This document shows positions 33,396-46,769 of a stretch of DNA of 64,000 bases, in pieces. Under the pieces are notes generated by a model that worked only from the letters and a program-made list of their open reading frames with translations, did no database searches and was not told where the DNA came from. The stretch comes from Selaginella moellendorffii (Eukaryota; Streptophyta; Lycopodiopsida; Selaginellales; Selaginellaceae). The stretch's first letter is position 1. Every line of letters begins with the position of its first letter. Both the position numbers and the translations under genes were made by a program. The stretch covers positions 1,056,611 through 1,120,610 of the forward strand of contig NW_003314310.1 of assembly GCF_000143415.4 (NCBI RefSeq). The letters run 5' to 3'.

Positions 33396-36300
33396 ATGAA
33401 GCTAGAAGTTTCGCAAGGCTTGTGGGCATCCAACACCTTTGCGCACGATGTCCGAGTGGCGCTTGTTCTGGACAAGCCTGCGACAATCTGGACTGGAGCT
33501 GCCGATGGCAAGATTTTTTTGTGGAGCTTTGATTCACGCTCATCCTCAAAGGTCTGGAACTTCTCATCCAAATTTTCCTCTCATGACTTTTCGGCTCTTG
33601 GCAGGATGAGTGTGGGGAGCACTTTGTTCCAGAGGTGCGGATCTCCATCTCTTTCTTTTTTCGTTTTTGTTTTTGGTGCTTGAACTAAGGATATCTACGC
33701 AGGATGTGCTACCACTGGCGCTACTTTGCGGGCATACTGCTGCTATAGTTGGCTTGCAGGCATGCGACCGGAGCCAGAGCCAGAGTCAAGGTGGAGTTCT
33801 TAGCGTATGTAGCGAGCGGGGAATGTGCGTATGGGATAGCGATACTGGGAAGTGTTTAAGGAGGCGACGGTTGCCTCCATCGATTGCGCAGCCTACATCA
33901 GTTTCTCGTGTTCCTGGTGAGACGAAACACGTCTGCGTTGGTTACAATTCTAGCAGCTCCGGACAGGCAAAAGGTGGCGTCCTTGTTGTCGACACGAGCA
34001 CGCTTAGAGTCACGCAGAACATCTACCATGGGCTCCTTGGACTGAGGGAAATCAACGACTTAGTGGTGGTAGCACGGCAGGACGAGTTTAAGGCTACTGT
34101 TGCGGATTTAGAAGGCAACTTTCAAGTATGGTCCAAGAACAAGTCTGGCCAGGAAGGTGTGGAGGGAGATCTTCATGTAGAAGCAGCTGAAGCAGTCTCA
34201 CTGTCCAATGATGGAAAACTTTTGCTCTTGGTTTCTCCATTGGGATGGATGCTAAGATCGCTTGAAACCTTGTCGATAGTCTATCGGGAAGACGGTACGT
34301 GTTTGGTCGGTGGATACTTTCTGAGGGACGTCGAGAAACATCAATTTCTAGTTTGGGATGGACAGGGATCAGCCACCGTTTACTCCGTGGAGGGAAGCAA
34401 TTCTGTCGCTCGCATTAGTGTCGTGCCAGGTCTCAAAGGAAGTGCAGGCTGCAAGATCACCTTCTGCTCTATCGGCGACATCATAGTTCGTATTGATTAT
34501 AATCAGGAGGCCAGTGTAGCAGTGTGGACTTCCAGTTGGAAAGGTGCTGCTACAGGAAGAGCAAGCTATGGTAGCTCTGGTCGGCTTTGGAAAGGTTTGG
34601 AAACTGCTAACAGCATTACCATCACGTCTTCGCTACTTGTTCCCAGTTATGGGACTCTAGTTCCATCGATCTTCGTGTGTGGATACGCCAACGGGGACTT
34701 TGATCTTATAAAGCTGGAGCCTGGGAGGAAAGAAGTACACGCGAGTGAGAACGGCCCATCGATCCAGTGCCTTGCTGTTCATCAGTCCGAGTCGAGGCAA
34801 GTGTTACTTTCTGGAAGTATGGACGGCTCGGTGTGCTTATGGGATATAGAAGCAGGGAATAGGAGCTTGATAGCAGTTCTTCATCCACACGTTGCTCCTG
34901 TAAGGCAGTTTGTTTTACCTTCACCAGAGTCCTCGCCACCTTGGGATGAGTGCTTCGTCTCCGTGGCCGATGATTCGACCGTGGCATTGTCGTCACTTAC
35001 GAGCTTGAGAACCGAGAGGATATTTCCGGGGCATGCTGGTGTGATACAACAAGTTGTGTGGGACGAGTTCAGAGCTTATCTTGCAGTCCTGTGCACTGCC
35101 GGCGATGGTCAGCTGGTTTTGTACATATGGGACATCCATTCCGGTGCTCGTGAGCGTATACTTCGTGGAGCAGCTGCTCAGTCGATGCTGAAGCACTTTG
35201 CAAGTCGGAAGAGGCGTACCACCGAGCTGCATGGGGACTTCACTTCGGCTTCTTCGCTGCTTCTACCTCTTGACGATGTACATAGTCCGATGGCTTCGCA
35301 AGAAATCACAAGCAGCCAGGTGCAAGGTAGTATGGATCCACACTGCAAGCAACATGCTATCAGAGCAGGATGCCCGTTTCCCGGTATAGCGGCCATCCAC
35401 TTCGACATGACGTCGCTTTTAAGCACTGTTGACGAGAAGCTCTTGAAGCTGAGCCTTTCAGTTCTTCACTTTTGGGGAATTGATGAGGAGCTTGACAAAT
35501 CTGTGGCAAACGAGCTGCAAGTATTCCAACCGAGGCACCATCGTGTTGCTGCAGGTATAGCTGGGAACAGAGGGAGCGTTACACTAATACTTCCAACGAA
35601 AGAAGCAGCTTCTAAGGTTGCCATTCCGTTCCTCATCGCCATACTAACTTTTTTTCCGCAGTTTTGGAGCCGCTCGTCGGTTTTGTTCTCATTGCGAGCT
35701 TTGACGATGGTGTCGCTCGCTCAGCGCTTGCTCACGTTTTCAGCTCCCGGCTCTATGATTTGCAGGTAATAACTCTCCTCTTGTGGTTGAGCTTATGATA
35801 CGAGTGTTTGGCCAGTGCTCTAGCTGCTTTCTACACGGCTGGAGCTGTTGAGAAACTTGGTGATGCTTGTCTGGAGGTGAGAAGAGCAAAGTTGTCCATG
35901 TGATCTTCTAAACTGAGTTTCACGTGCAGATATTTTCATGTTTCTGGCAAGATCCTGCTGAGCATGTCCGACTGGCTGCCCGTCTCTTATTCCATTCTGC
36001 AGCATCCACAGCGGTGCCAGACATTTTACAGAATGATAACGGCTCCTCGTTCGATGATCTTCTCGAGTGGCTAGAATCGTCAGGAGGACAGGAAACATGG
36101 CTTGGCCTCACAGGTGGCTCGGACCAGGATGGTAGAGCTTGCAGAATCATCATGTGTGGAGCATTGGCAATCTGGCACAAGTCCTTGGTGCGGCATGACT
36201 TGTCGAGCTCCACCGCTCCCTTACTGCTCAAGCTAGTGCGAACAAGTGATAGGCACAGTGCTACAGCAGCGGAGGTTTTGTGTGCTGGGATGGCGAGCAC

Positions 36301-37472
36301 TTGGCAGCCACTTATACAGTCAGAGGAAGTGTCCCAGCTCACCTCGGACGTGCTCTTTCTCATCCAATGCATTGGCGGTGACGGGGATCACGGTGGTCAC
36401 TTTGCTACTACGGAACACCACCGAGCGCTCTTGTCAGCTCTTGCGCTCGCGGACATGCACGCTTTCTTGATTGCTCTGGAAAGAGTAGCATCGACGAAAT
36501 CTTCTTCGAGCGTTTTACTGGGACTCACGTCGCTAGTTCAAGTTATACGTACGTCTCCGTCGACTGTCATTGCGTGTCTTGGACGGGTCAGTTTTTCTTT
36601 ATCTTTATCTTTTTTTTTTTGCTATAGCTCGTGACTATTCTGTGCTAGCAGATTGTTTCGCTGGCTGTTCGTCTATTGGATCCTGCGGATTCGCTGCAAA
36701 GACGGCACAACTTTCCTATTATCATGGAAGTGATCAAGGAGATGTCTCAAGCTTTTCCTATGGTTGCTCTTTACCATCCGGTTGCTCAATCAGCAGCTGG
36801 CAAACTTGCAGTTGGTGATCCAGTGGGTGACATCCGGTCGCTTAGGATTCATGTATATGACCTTTACAGGTAATGTTTTTCTTTTGTAGCATGTTTTTTT
36901 ATGTTTTTTCTTTCTTTTGTCAGTGCGAGTATTATGAAGGTTCTTGATGCCAGTGGACCTCCCGGACATCCAGCATTGTCTCCCAGTGCTAAAAGCTCCA
37001 CTCGGACGCTAGGAATTACCGCTCTGAGCTTCTCGAATGATGGCGAGGTATTTTAGCTTGAGCTGGATAAAAAACTCTAATCGCTCGTTTGCATGCTCCA
37101 GGGTCTTGTAGCTTTCTCACATCAAGGATTGATACTTCGATGGTGGTCGGTTGGCGCTGCTTGGTGGGACAAACTGAGCCGCTCCACCGTGCCCGTCCAG
37201 TGCACAAAGCTAGTTCTCTTACCACCCTCGCCAGGATTCTCCCCAAAATCATCCAGCAGTAGCATTATCGGAAATTTGAGTGGATCGAAGAATCTCGAGG
37301 AAGTGGTAATCTTCGCGCCTTGTTGCTTTTGTCAATCTTATCTTGTGCTTTGCAGGAGGAAGAAAGCGAAAGCGAGGAGACGATTGATTTGTCCTTTCGC
37401 TTGCATTGGAAGTCGGACCGAATTGTAATTCTCAGCCGCGGCAACCACCAAGTCGGGGTGTTTCAGCTGTGA
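33396..37472 (+). CDS. WDR7-like WD40-repeat protein (rabconnectin-3 beta-like)
   Basis: About ten exons encode roughly 1,190 aa. The first exon has LWASNTFAHDVRVALVLDKPATIWTGAADG, then IFLWSFDS, a WD repeat. The 1.9 kb third exon has further WD repeats (LALLCGHTAAIVGLQACD, GGVLSVCSERGMCVWDSDTG, QVLLSGSMDGSVCLWDIEAG, HAGVIQQVVWDEFRAYLAVL). The middle has an ARM-like helical part (FWQDPAEHVRLAARLLFHSA). The C-terminus returns to WD repeats (TRTLGITALSFSNDGEGLVA, FRLHWKSDRIVILSRGNHQVGVFQL). This matches the plant WDR7 homologue; WDR7 acts with DMXL proteins in V-ATPase assembly and trafficking. The protein is somewhat shorter than its Arabidopsis counterpart. All introns are short and GT-AG. 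Confidence 0.88.
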
Positions 37473-37634
37473 CCATCTTTTACAGCCACAAATATCTTTT
37501 ATTCACGTTAAAGTCTAGACTATCGAACCAGCAAATAAGGTACTCTTGCGTTTCTAAATAAAGGTCTCTCTAAACCTTTCGTGTCGTCGTAGAACATATC
37601 AACACTCGCCACAAGCTCCAAAATCAAAATGGAA
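37473..37634. other. Convergent 3' region, WDR7-like and CRK
   Basis: Only about 160 bp separate the two stop codons of converging genes; both 3' UTRs must fit or overlap here. Confidence 0.5.
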
Positions 37635-39913
37635 CTATCGTGGCCCCAAGGTGGAAATCTGGGGGGATTCATTGGAAGCTCCCGAGGAGATCCTGGTGGA
37701 GTCATTGGATCGCATGGCTGTGTAGGAGAGTGAAGATGATCGGCTCAAGTTCTCTGGAACGTGAGCGTTTGAGTACCCCGCCAGCACCGCGACGACGTGA
37801 GGCATAGACGGCCGCGCCTGAGGCAAGTCTTGAGTACACATGAGCGCCAGTGTCACCAGCTGCAGCGCCTGGCTGTTGGAAACTTCGTTCTCCAGTTTCG
37901 GGTCCACAAAGCCGCCAAATAGTCCTCCTGTGTCAGCGTGAAGCTGCCATGCCTGGAAAACAATTCCGCGAGCCTTACAAATCTAAATACAAACACTAAT
38001 TTTTTCAAGTACCTCGTCCACCAGTGATCTGTCTCGGTTTCTTTTGCCACTCACGGTTTCCAGAATGACGATTCCATAGCTGTAAACATCGATCTTGTCG
38101 CTCAGCTGACCATTGAGTGCGTACTCTGGCGCCATGTAGCCACTGCAAGATCATCGAAAGCATGTTGTAAAACATCAAGTACTATGGAACTTACTATGTT
38201 CCTGCAGCTTTGGTGGTTAGAACCTCCAGCTGATGGGACGATTCGAACAGCCTTGCCAATCCAAAGTCGGCTATCTTGGCCTCGTAGAACTCATCCAGGA
38301 GAATGTTGCTCGGTTTGATGTCCCTGTGTACTATTCGTATTTGTGAGTCTTCGTGGAGATATGCTAAACCACGAGCAGTTCCCAAGAGAATGTTATGGCG
38401 AGTTTCCCAGGACAGGGGCTTCTCTACAGGGCCTGAGACACGGCCAGCCAGCTTCAATACAATCTGTAGAAGTATAAAGAGATCAAACTTACCGAACAAA
38501 GCGTTTTCCAAACTGTTGTTCTTGAGGAGCTCATAGACGAGAAGCCTTTCTGTGCCTTCCGTAGAACATCCAAGCAGCCTTACCAAGTTCCGATGCTGCA
38601 CGTTGCTGATTGCCTTGACTTCGTTCAGAAACTGAAGCTCACCGTGCTTGGAGGTGACGGTGAGCTTTTTGATCGCCACTTCGGATCCATCTGGAAGATA
38701 TCCCTGTTCAGGAAGAGATCCATGAGTTTTCACTGCTGCAAAAACAATAAAAACTTAACCTTGTAAACAGCACCAAAGCCACCTTCACCGAGCTTGTGGC
38801 TTTCGTCGAAGTTTGCAGTGGACGATTTCAGCATCCGATATGGGAACGTAACTGGCCCGCGATGCAAGGTACTTTGTAAGTCATTGGCTATCGCAGAAAT
38901 GAAAATTCGTAAGTGCTTCCAAACAAGCTGGCTTTAAATGAATTTACCAAATTTACCATTTTTTCGCCACCTCCAATTCATACCAAGAGCTATACCAGCA
39001 ACTAGCAGCACTGCGGCGATTACTCCCACGATTATGCCTACATTTCTTGCTTTGTTGCTACCTTCAGAAAGACAACAAGGTTTAAAAATATAACAAACAA
39101 TAAGAATGAAGAACAATCACCTCCGCCAGAAGTGGAAACCGCGGTACTGCTGCTTGCGTTGACGGGAACTCCACCAAAAAACTTGAAACTCTCGTACTGC
39201 ATATTGCATTCAGCCAGGTAGCAAGCTCCTCCATCTCTGCCATTGCAAGTATTGGACAATGAGCTTCTGGCTTTCTCCAAGCAGGTCGCGCAGTCAGAAG
39301 TGCTCAGATCACGAACACATTGTCCCAGAACGTACGCGCTGTTGTCGGGAGAAGTTCCAGCAACAGCTATCATGAAGCCACCAGCACTACCTGGAATACG
39401 GTCTCTCAGAAACGCAAAACCGGTGTCTGTGTTCGAACGGTACTGGCTGGAGTTACTGATGCCGGACGAGCAGTTCACCAGAGCCGAGTCGATTCCAGAG
39501 TAATTCGAAAAGAAGTAGTGATCTTCGTAGCGTAGAAAACACGTCTCTTCCTGCACCCGTCCCCCCTTTGTAGAATTTCTGACGCAGGATCCATTGAGAG
39601 AGTTGATGGCAGTCGAAGCGCAGGCATTGCAGTCGCTGGAGGAAATGTCTCCACGGCATTGTAGGAGGCCAAACACTGTGTCAACTGTAGAGCCATTCTT
39701 GTTGCTGTTTATGATCACCGTCTTGTAATCCGTGGTGTTTGCCAGAGAACCAAAAGCCTGGATGATATTCCTGCGATACTGCTGGCTAGTAAACGTGTAG
39801 AGATCTGAGCATCGTGTGGAATTCTTTGATGTCAGCAGCTGGCCGCTAGCAATTCTGTACGTTGGAATAAAGAGGAGGATGCACAGCTTCACAATAACCA
39901 AGAGCCTAGCCAT
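37635..39913 (-). CDS. Cysteine-rich receptor-like kinase (CRK, DUF26)
   Basis: A minus-strand gene starting at 39,913 with a signal peptide ([21 protein letters not shown]). The ectodomain has two Gnk2/DUF26 domains, each with the C-X8-C-X2-C motif ([13 protein letters not shown] and [13 protein letters not shown]) and several N-glycosylation sites. One transmembrane helix follows ([21 protein letters not shown]). The intracellular Ser/Thr kinase has [18 protein letters not shown], the catalytic loop [23 protein letters not shown] and [21 protein letters not shown], so all catalytic residues are present. The C-terminus is Ser-rich. CRKs act in stress and defence signalling; the ligand of this one is unknown. 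The last exon is read to the stop at 37,635-37,637. Confidence 0.93.
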
Positions 39914-40087
39914 TGCATTGCTCGAGCTCCGCTTCTCATTTCATTGCCGTGTCAAAAGACTTACTTGACCGCATGCTTCTACTGATGGGTCCACCGATGC
40001 TGAAGAAGTCCACAGAACATAGTTGGCTCATGTCATTATGCAATCTGGATTGTAGTGGCAAGAATCATGAACCAAGAATTCTAAAGA
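39914..40087. other. Intergenic, CRK promoter and METTL4 3' end
   Basis: 174 bp between two minus-strand genes, without a coding signal. It must hold the CRK promoter and the METTL4 3' UTR. Confidence 0.4.
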
Positions 40088-41726
<1,639 letters not shown>

Positions 41727-41794
41727 AAGCCCTAAATGTAGCTTATTGTTTTAATTTTAAAATAAAATTGACAATGTAAATCAAATCTCTTACT

Positions 41795-42090
41795 TAAGAA
41801 GGTTTTTAGTTTTCTTAAGCAAACCTGTAAAGAGAGTGAGTGAATATACTTAAAATATGCTTGGATATTCTAGAATTTTCTATTATTTAATGGTTGTTAT
41901 TCATTTAGATTAATTTTGTATTTATAATTTATAAACTTTTCTAAACACTTTCCAGTATATTCTAGTTTATTCTACCATCTAATGGTTGATATTCAATATA
42001 ATTAATCTTGTGTTTATAAATTATAAACATGTTTATAACTATAAATTTCCATTGCATTAATAAATAGAAATAATACTATTATTAAGTAAG
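41795..42090 (+). repeat. Left arm of the terminal inverted repeat
   Basis: The arm begins with AAGGTTTTTAGTTTTCTTAAGC and ends near the TTAATAAATAGAAATAAT block. It is about 300 bp, AT-rich and clearly inverted relative to 49,614-49,757 and 45,232-45,382. It starts about 70 bp upstream of the METTL4 start codon. Confidence 0.75.
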
Positions 42091-42748
42091 CCCAAGTGTT
42101 GTTTCATGTAATGCATAGCAAATTATTAATTTTTTTTAAAACATTATCAATAATTTATATAAAATATTTGAGAAATACATTAAGTTCAAGATATCAGAAT
42201 AAGTATGTAATTGGGGTTTAGACCCTTTCTTATTTATAAAAATGGATGGACCAAATTGGGTGTCTATTATGGGATTAAATACATAAAGCACTTGGATCAA
42301 ATGTGAAAATTAAATAACATAGATGCCATTCATAGGGCTAATATGTTCTTTAATAGACAAAAGTGCAAGCCTGACAAGAGAGATTTGATGCCAGTAAATT
42401 TATGAAAGTTGTGAGTGAGACTTCTCTAAGTAGTTAAAGGTGTGGTTAAATAACTAAAGTATAATGGAAAATTTAACTGCTTACATAAAGGCTAGTATGA
42501 CTAAAGAAGGTTAAACCCACATGATAAGTGATAATATAATTACTGAGGAGCCCAAAGCTGAAGTAAACATGGATGGACAAATAGGGTGACTTGATTAAAT
42601 GTTCAAAAGTCGGCTATAACTCCCTTGGGAAATTAAATAGACATAAATGGACAAATATAGTAATTTATTGAAGTGTTCAAAAGCTAGATTTAACTTCCTT
42701 AGGAAATGGAATAATTGATGCTCCCAATCTAAGTGTGAGTAACTGTAA

Positions 42749-44124
42749 TGCATGTGATCATGGAATGAAATTTGGATATACTGTCATTATGGATCTTTGG
42801 AACCTTGAGGGATAAATAGGGATAAAATAGTCACTAAGGGCTCTTTCATTAAACAATTGCCTCTTTTCCAGTTGGTTTAAAGGGAGAGAGATAAAGTGCG
42901 TTACATGTGGTATTAAAGTAAATAATGGGTTTGATTCCCATTGATTATTGGCTACTTAAAAAATATAATATACATTTGAGTAAGGTATATTCCTACTCCT
43001 AAATTTGAAATTATACATATTTGTAAGCAATTAAAGAGAACAACTTGAGAGACGATCCATGGGGTTCAAATATAAAAGGAAAGGGCCCATGAACAAGAGT
43101 GCACCCCTTTTTCCAATCGGTTAAGATATTTGGGGTTAAGCATCCTTGGGTTTGAATAATACTAGGTTTGGTGACCTCCCGAGAAGTTCAAACTCAGGAG
43201 TTTACATTTGGTATCAGAGAGGGGTCTCAGGTTTGACTTTGTTAGTTGGCTTAGGGGAATCGCACCACATGTTGATTGATATTTGGGAAGTCTAGTTTGC
43301 TTCAGTTGGGCTCGACCTGAGAGGTAGGGTGTCAAGAGAGCGGGGCTCTCAAAAGAGCTACGGCTCTTAACTTCTGTTCACGAGGGTGTGAACTTGCAGG
43401 GAAGCGTGGTAGATTGTAAGCAACCAAAGAAAAAAACTTGAGAGATAATCCATGAGATTTAAATATAAAGGGAAATGGCCTATGAACAAAAGTGCACTCC
43501 TTTTTCCAATCGGTTAAGGGTTTTAGGATATTTGGGGTTTAAGTGTCCTTGGGTTTGAATAATACTAAGCTGGGTGACCTCCCGGGAAGTCCAAACTCAG
43601 GAGCTTACATTTGGTATTAGAAAGGGGTCTCGGGTCTGACTTTGTTGGTTGGCTTAGAGGAATTACACCACATATTGATTGACATCTAGTAAGTCCAATT
43701 TGCTTTGGCTGGGCTCAACTCGAAGAGTAGGGTGTCAAAAGAGTGGCAATATTGGGCATCCATATATACATTCTTCCTTTTATGTGGAGTATCCACAGAC
43801 AAAGGTAAAATAGTTGATCTACACAATAGAAAGATTGGTAGATTCTATGTGGAAATAGAGGTGTTGGATGACTAGTTGCCTCACATGGAATAATTGGTTT
43901 ACACAATGAAATGATTGGTAAATTTAGTGCAGAAATGGAGTCAATAAGGATATTGACATATTTGAAAGCGCATGTGATCATAGGATGAGATTTAGATAAA
44001 TTGTCACCATGGATCCTTGGAACCTTGGGGATAAATGGGGATAAAATAGCCACTAAAGGCTCTTTTATCAAGTAATTACCCATTTTCTAATTGGTTTAAG
44101 GGGAGAAAGATAAAGTATGCTACA
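42749..44124. mobile_element. Small LTR element (about 157 bp LTRs)
   Basis: A direct repeat of about 157 bp at 42,749-42,905 and 43,969-44,124. It runs from (T/C)GCATGTGATCAT to an ACA end, with the common blocks GGATAAAT.GGGATAAAATAG and GGGAGA.AGATAAAGT. After the left copy comes TGGTATTAAAG, a degraded Met-tRNA primer site. GTAA flanks both outer ends and could be a short target duplication. There is no coding capacity. A fragment of the same LTR lies at about 56,196-56,270. Confidence 0.6.
43022..43750 (+). mobile_element. Tandem TRIM-like repeat (LTR-internal-LTR-internal)
   Basis: Two LTR-like units, 43,022-43,206 (185 bp) and 43,415-43,609 (195 bp), both start TGTAAGCAA and end TTACA. 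Each is followed after two bases by a Met-tRNA primer-site-like string (TGGTATCAGAG at 43,209-43,219; TGGTATTAGAA after the second). Internal parts of about 200 and 140 bp match each other and have no ORF. Small LTRs, a primer site and no coding region are the definition of a terminal-repeat retrotransposon in miniature. The tandem LTR-int-LTR-int form suggests recombination between copies. Confidence 0.65.
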
Positions 44125-45231
44125 GTAACACTACCTATTTGAATACTTTATATAGCTTATCGAAACCTTGCTCTAACCACATGGTTGAGGCACCTTAGAG
44201 GTAGAAGTAAAGGGGAATACTTACAAGGCTTGAGTTGGGTTATAGTGTTTTAAAATATCATCTTAAGTAGAAAGGTAGAGGAATAATCCTCTTGCTTAGT
44301 GATAAAAAATATGGTCACGTGATGAAGAAGTTTTAAAAGCTAATAAAATTTAATGATCACGCCTTTAAGGCCTTATTCAATTGCAATGTTAGTAAATATT
44401 GTTGTGGACGAAAAGAGACTTGGTAGGGATAAAAGGAGGGATATTAGGGGAGGCATCTTAAAGATTTTAAGATGTAATAATAGGATGACCACTTTTAGAT
44501 GGATGGCCTAATTTTGGAGAGATGAGACTATAGTGCAAATGTCTTAGGCTACCAATGAAATAAAGGCAAATTGACATAGCCTTAGCTAAACAAATTAAGA
44601 TATCAATAATACTTTTATGTGTTTAAAGTGGGATTGAACACATAAAACATTTAGACTAAGTGAGATTACATCTGTGAGATAACAAGTACCCCAAGATGGA
44701 TAAGGTTGTGAATGAGACCTTCCAAGTGGTCAAGGGCATAGTTAAATGACTAAAGTACAATAGAAAATTTAATCACTTATATATTTATATACTATAATAT
44801 GATAATGAATATATTATCTAGATAGGGTAATATATATATGTATTTAGAAACTTTACACTATCCTCCCTCTAAATATAATTATGTAAAAGCTTTTGTGTAT
44901 ATATAAGGAATAGAACCAGAAAAAATTCTAAAAAGCTAAATTTATTATTACCCAAAGAGATTTATATAACTTCATCTTATATTTTAAATTAAATTTTTAG
45001 TTATTTATTTACTAGATACTGAAAAAAGGGATAGAATTAAATTCCCAAGTGTGTAGTCAAAGAACAACCCCAAAACATCCAAATCCCAACATCAAAACCA
45101 TTATGTAAAATAGAGCCAGAATCTAGTATTATTTCAATATACTAGTCACTTAGCATGAGAATATAGGTAATCCACTACAAAATAAATGTAAAATGAATAA
45201 TAATTTGTTGTCTGATGCATGTAGCAATGTT
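44125..45231. other. AT-rich interior of the TIR element
   Basis: 1.1 kb of AT-rich sequence with no ORF of note and no recognisable transposase. Confidence 0.4.
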
Positions 45232-45382
45232 TAGTTTGCTTAAAAGTAGTGTTATTCCTATTTATTAATCTAAATGATCAAATGGAAATTTATAATTATA
45301 AACATTTTTATATTTTATATACACAAGATTAATCTTATTGAATGTCAACCATTAAATGGTCAAATAAACTAGAATATACTAG

Positions 45383-45557
45383 TGTGAGTGCATGGAATAT
45401 GGAAAGGAAATACAGAAATGTGCATATCAATTAGCCCAAAAACCCTAGCTTATATACAGGAGCGAGTGGTCCGGATTGAAACTAATCCAACGGCTACCAA
45501 AATCCCACTACACTAATATTAGTATACGGCATTGTAGCCGTACACTTGGCCCTCACA
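45383..45557 (-). repeat. Gypsy 3' LTR (element orientation)
   Basis: 175 bp, matching 49,439-49,613 with a handful of mismatches, mostly transitions. The flank CTAG is repeated at 49,614. Confidence 0.93.
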
Positions 45558-45559
45558 TA

Positions 45560-46313
45560 TCCCCTCCTCTCGGAATAATGGAAGGCAGTCAGGGTTCTCT
45601 TGTAAAACCCCAATAGCAGTTGCAAAGGTGCTAACAAGAGCACCAACTTCCACCCAACGAGTCAAGTAGTCAGAAGCAATAATAACATACTCATTGCCAG
45701 CAGTCGATCGTGGAAAAGGTCCCATAAGATCAAATGCCACCAACTCAAACGGACGGGAAACTGCAATTGACTCCAACCGTCCTTCCGTAGCACAAGGGGG
45801 AGTATTACAAGCTTGGCACCAAACGCAGTTACGCACATACTGGATAACATCACGTCGCATCTCCGGCCAATAGAAAGACCTGCGCAGCTTTTCGGTCACA
45901 CGACGATGTCTTATATGCCCATATAGAACAGGAGAATCATGGTAGGCATGGAGAAACCACGGAATAAAGATAGAAGGCACCACCAGCCGTAAAGGATCAT
46001 CAGGATCCGTCCCCACAAAATAAAGGAGGCCATCTTCAAGACGATATTGAGAATGTAAATGCCGAAAAGGCAAGTCATCAGCAAGTGATGCAGGATTCTC
46101 AAATGCATCTCGAAGCCTTCGAATCCACAGCTCAATATTTTGAGCCTCACGAACCTCATCAAGAGAAGGTAGATTTTGCTCTGCACTTTGTGGACACTGA
46201 ACGTCAAGTACAGCAACCGCCGATGGCATAGAATCCTCGTCTAGAAAATCCATAGATGCTGGAACAACAGGCTTATCAGAAACATAAGAAGAGAGCGGAG
46301 AAGGAAGAAGATC
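45560..46313 (-). pseudogene. Gypsy integrase, C-terminally truncated
   Basis: The zinc-binding HHCC part is present (HAYHDSPVLYGHIRHRRVTEK, YVRNCVWCQACN). The core starts with FELVAFDLMGPFPRSTAGN (first catalytic Asp) and YVIIASDYLTRWVEVGAL. The frame then degenerates and meets the LTR, so the rest of the D,D(35)E core and the C-terminal domain are missing. Confidence 0.88.
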
Positions 46314-46766
46314 TCAAGAAAGAACATTAGCATCAGCCATAGAACTCTCTGGGCGATGAACAACATCAAAATTATATATCTGAAGCTTCAAAGCCCACCG
46401 AGCAGTACGACCAACCAGGTTCTTTCGCTTCAATAATGAAGTAACGGCAGCATGATCACCTTCATGTAATGTCCAAGAACCATGTAGATATGCATGAAGT
46501 TTCTCGAAACCCCAAACTGCCGCTAAACACTCCTTCTCTGTCGTGGAGTAGTTCACTTCTGCTAGTTGTAACGTACGGCTTATATATGCAATGGGATGAC
46601 GCTGACCAAGCACACTCGGGCTTTCTTGCATCAACACACCTCCAAGACCAATATCAGAAGCATCTACGCGCAAAATAAAAAGTTGAGTGTAGTCAGGATA
46701 TGCCAAAACCGGAGGAGTCGTTAACAGCTCTTTGAGATTCACAAACGCCTGCTCACAATCTGAAGA
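46314..46766 (-). pseudogene. Gypsy RNase H domain
   Basis: LFILRVDASDIGLGGVLMQE, HPIAYISRTLQLAEVNYSTT, EKECLAAVWGFEKLHAYLHG and FDVVHRPESSMADANVLS are the RNase H (RT_RNaseH) blocks of gypsy elements. Stops bound it on both sides (46,767-46,769 and 46,314-46,316). Confidence 0.9.
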
Positions 46767-46769
46767 CTA

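Noticed and set aside
43715-44083. Minus-strand frame inside the TIR element as a transposase
   Set aside because: No DDE, zinc or helicase motif; overlaps TRIM and LTR repeats.
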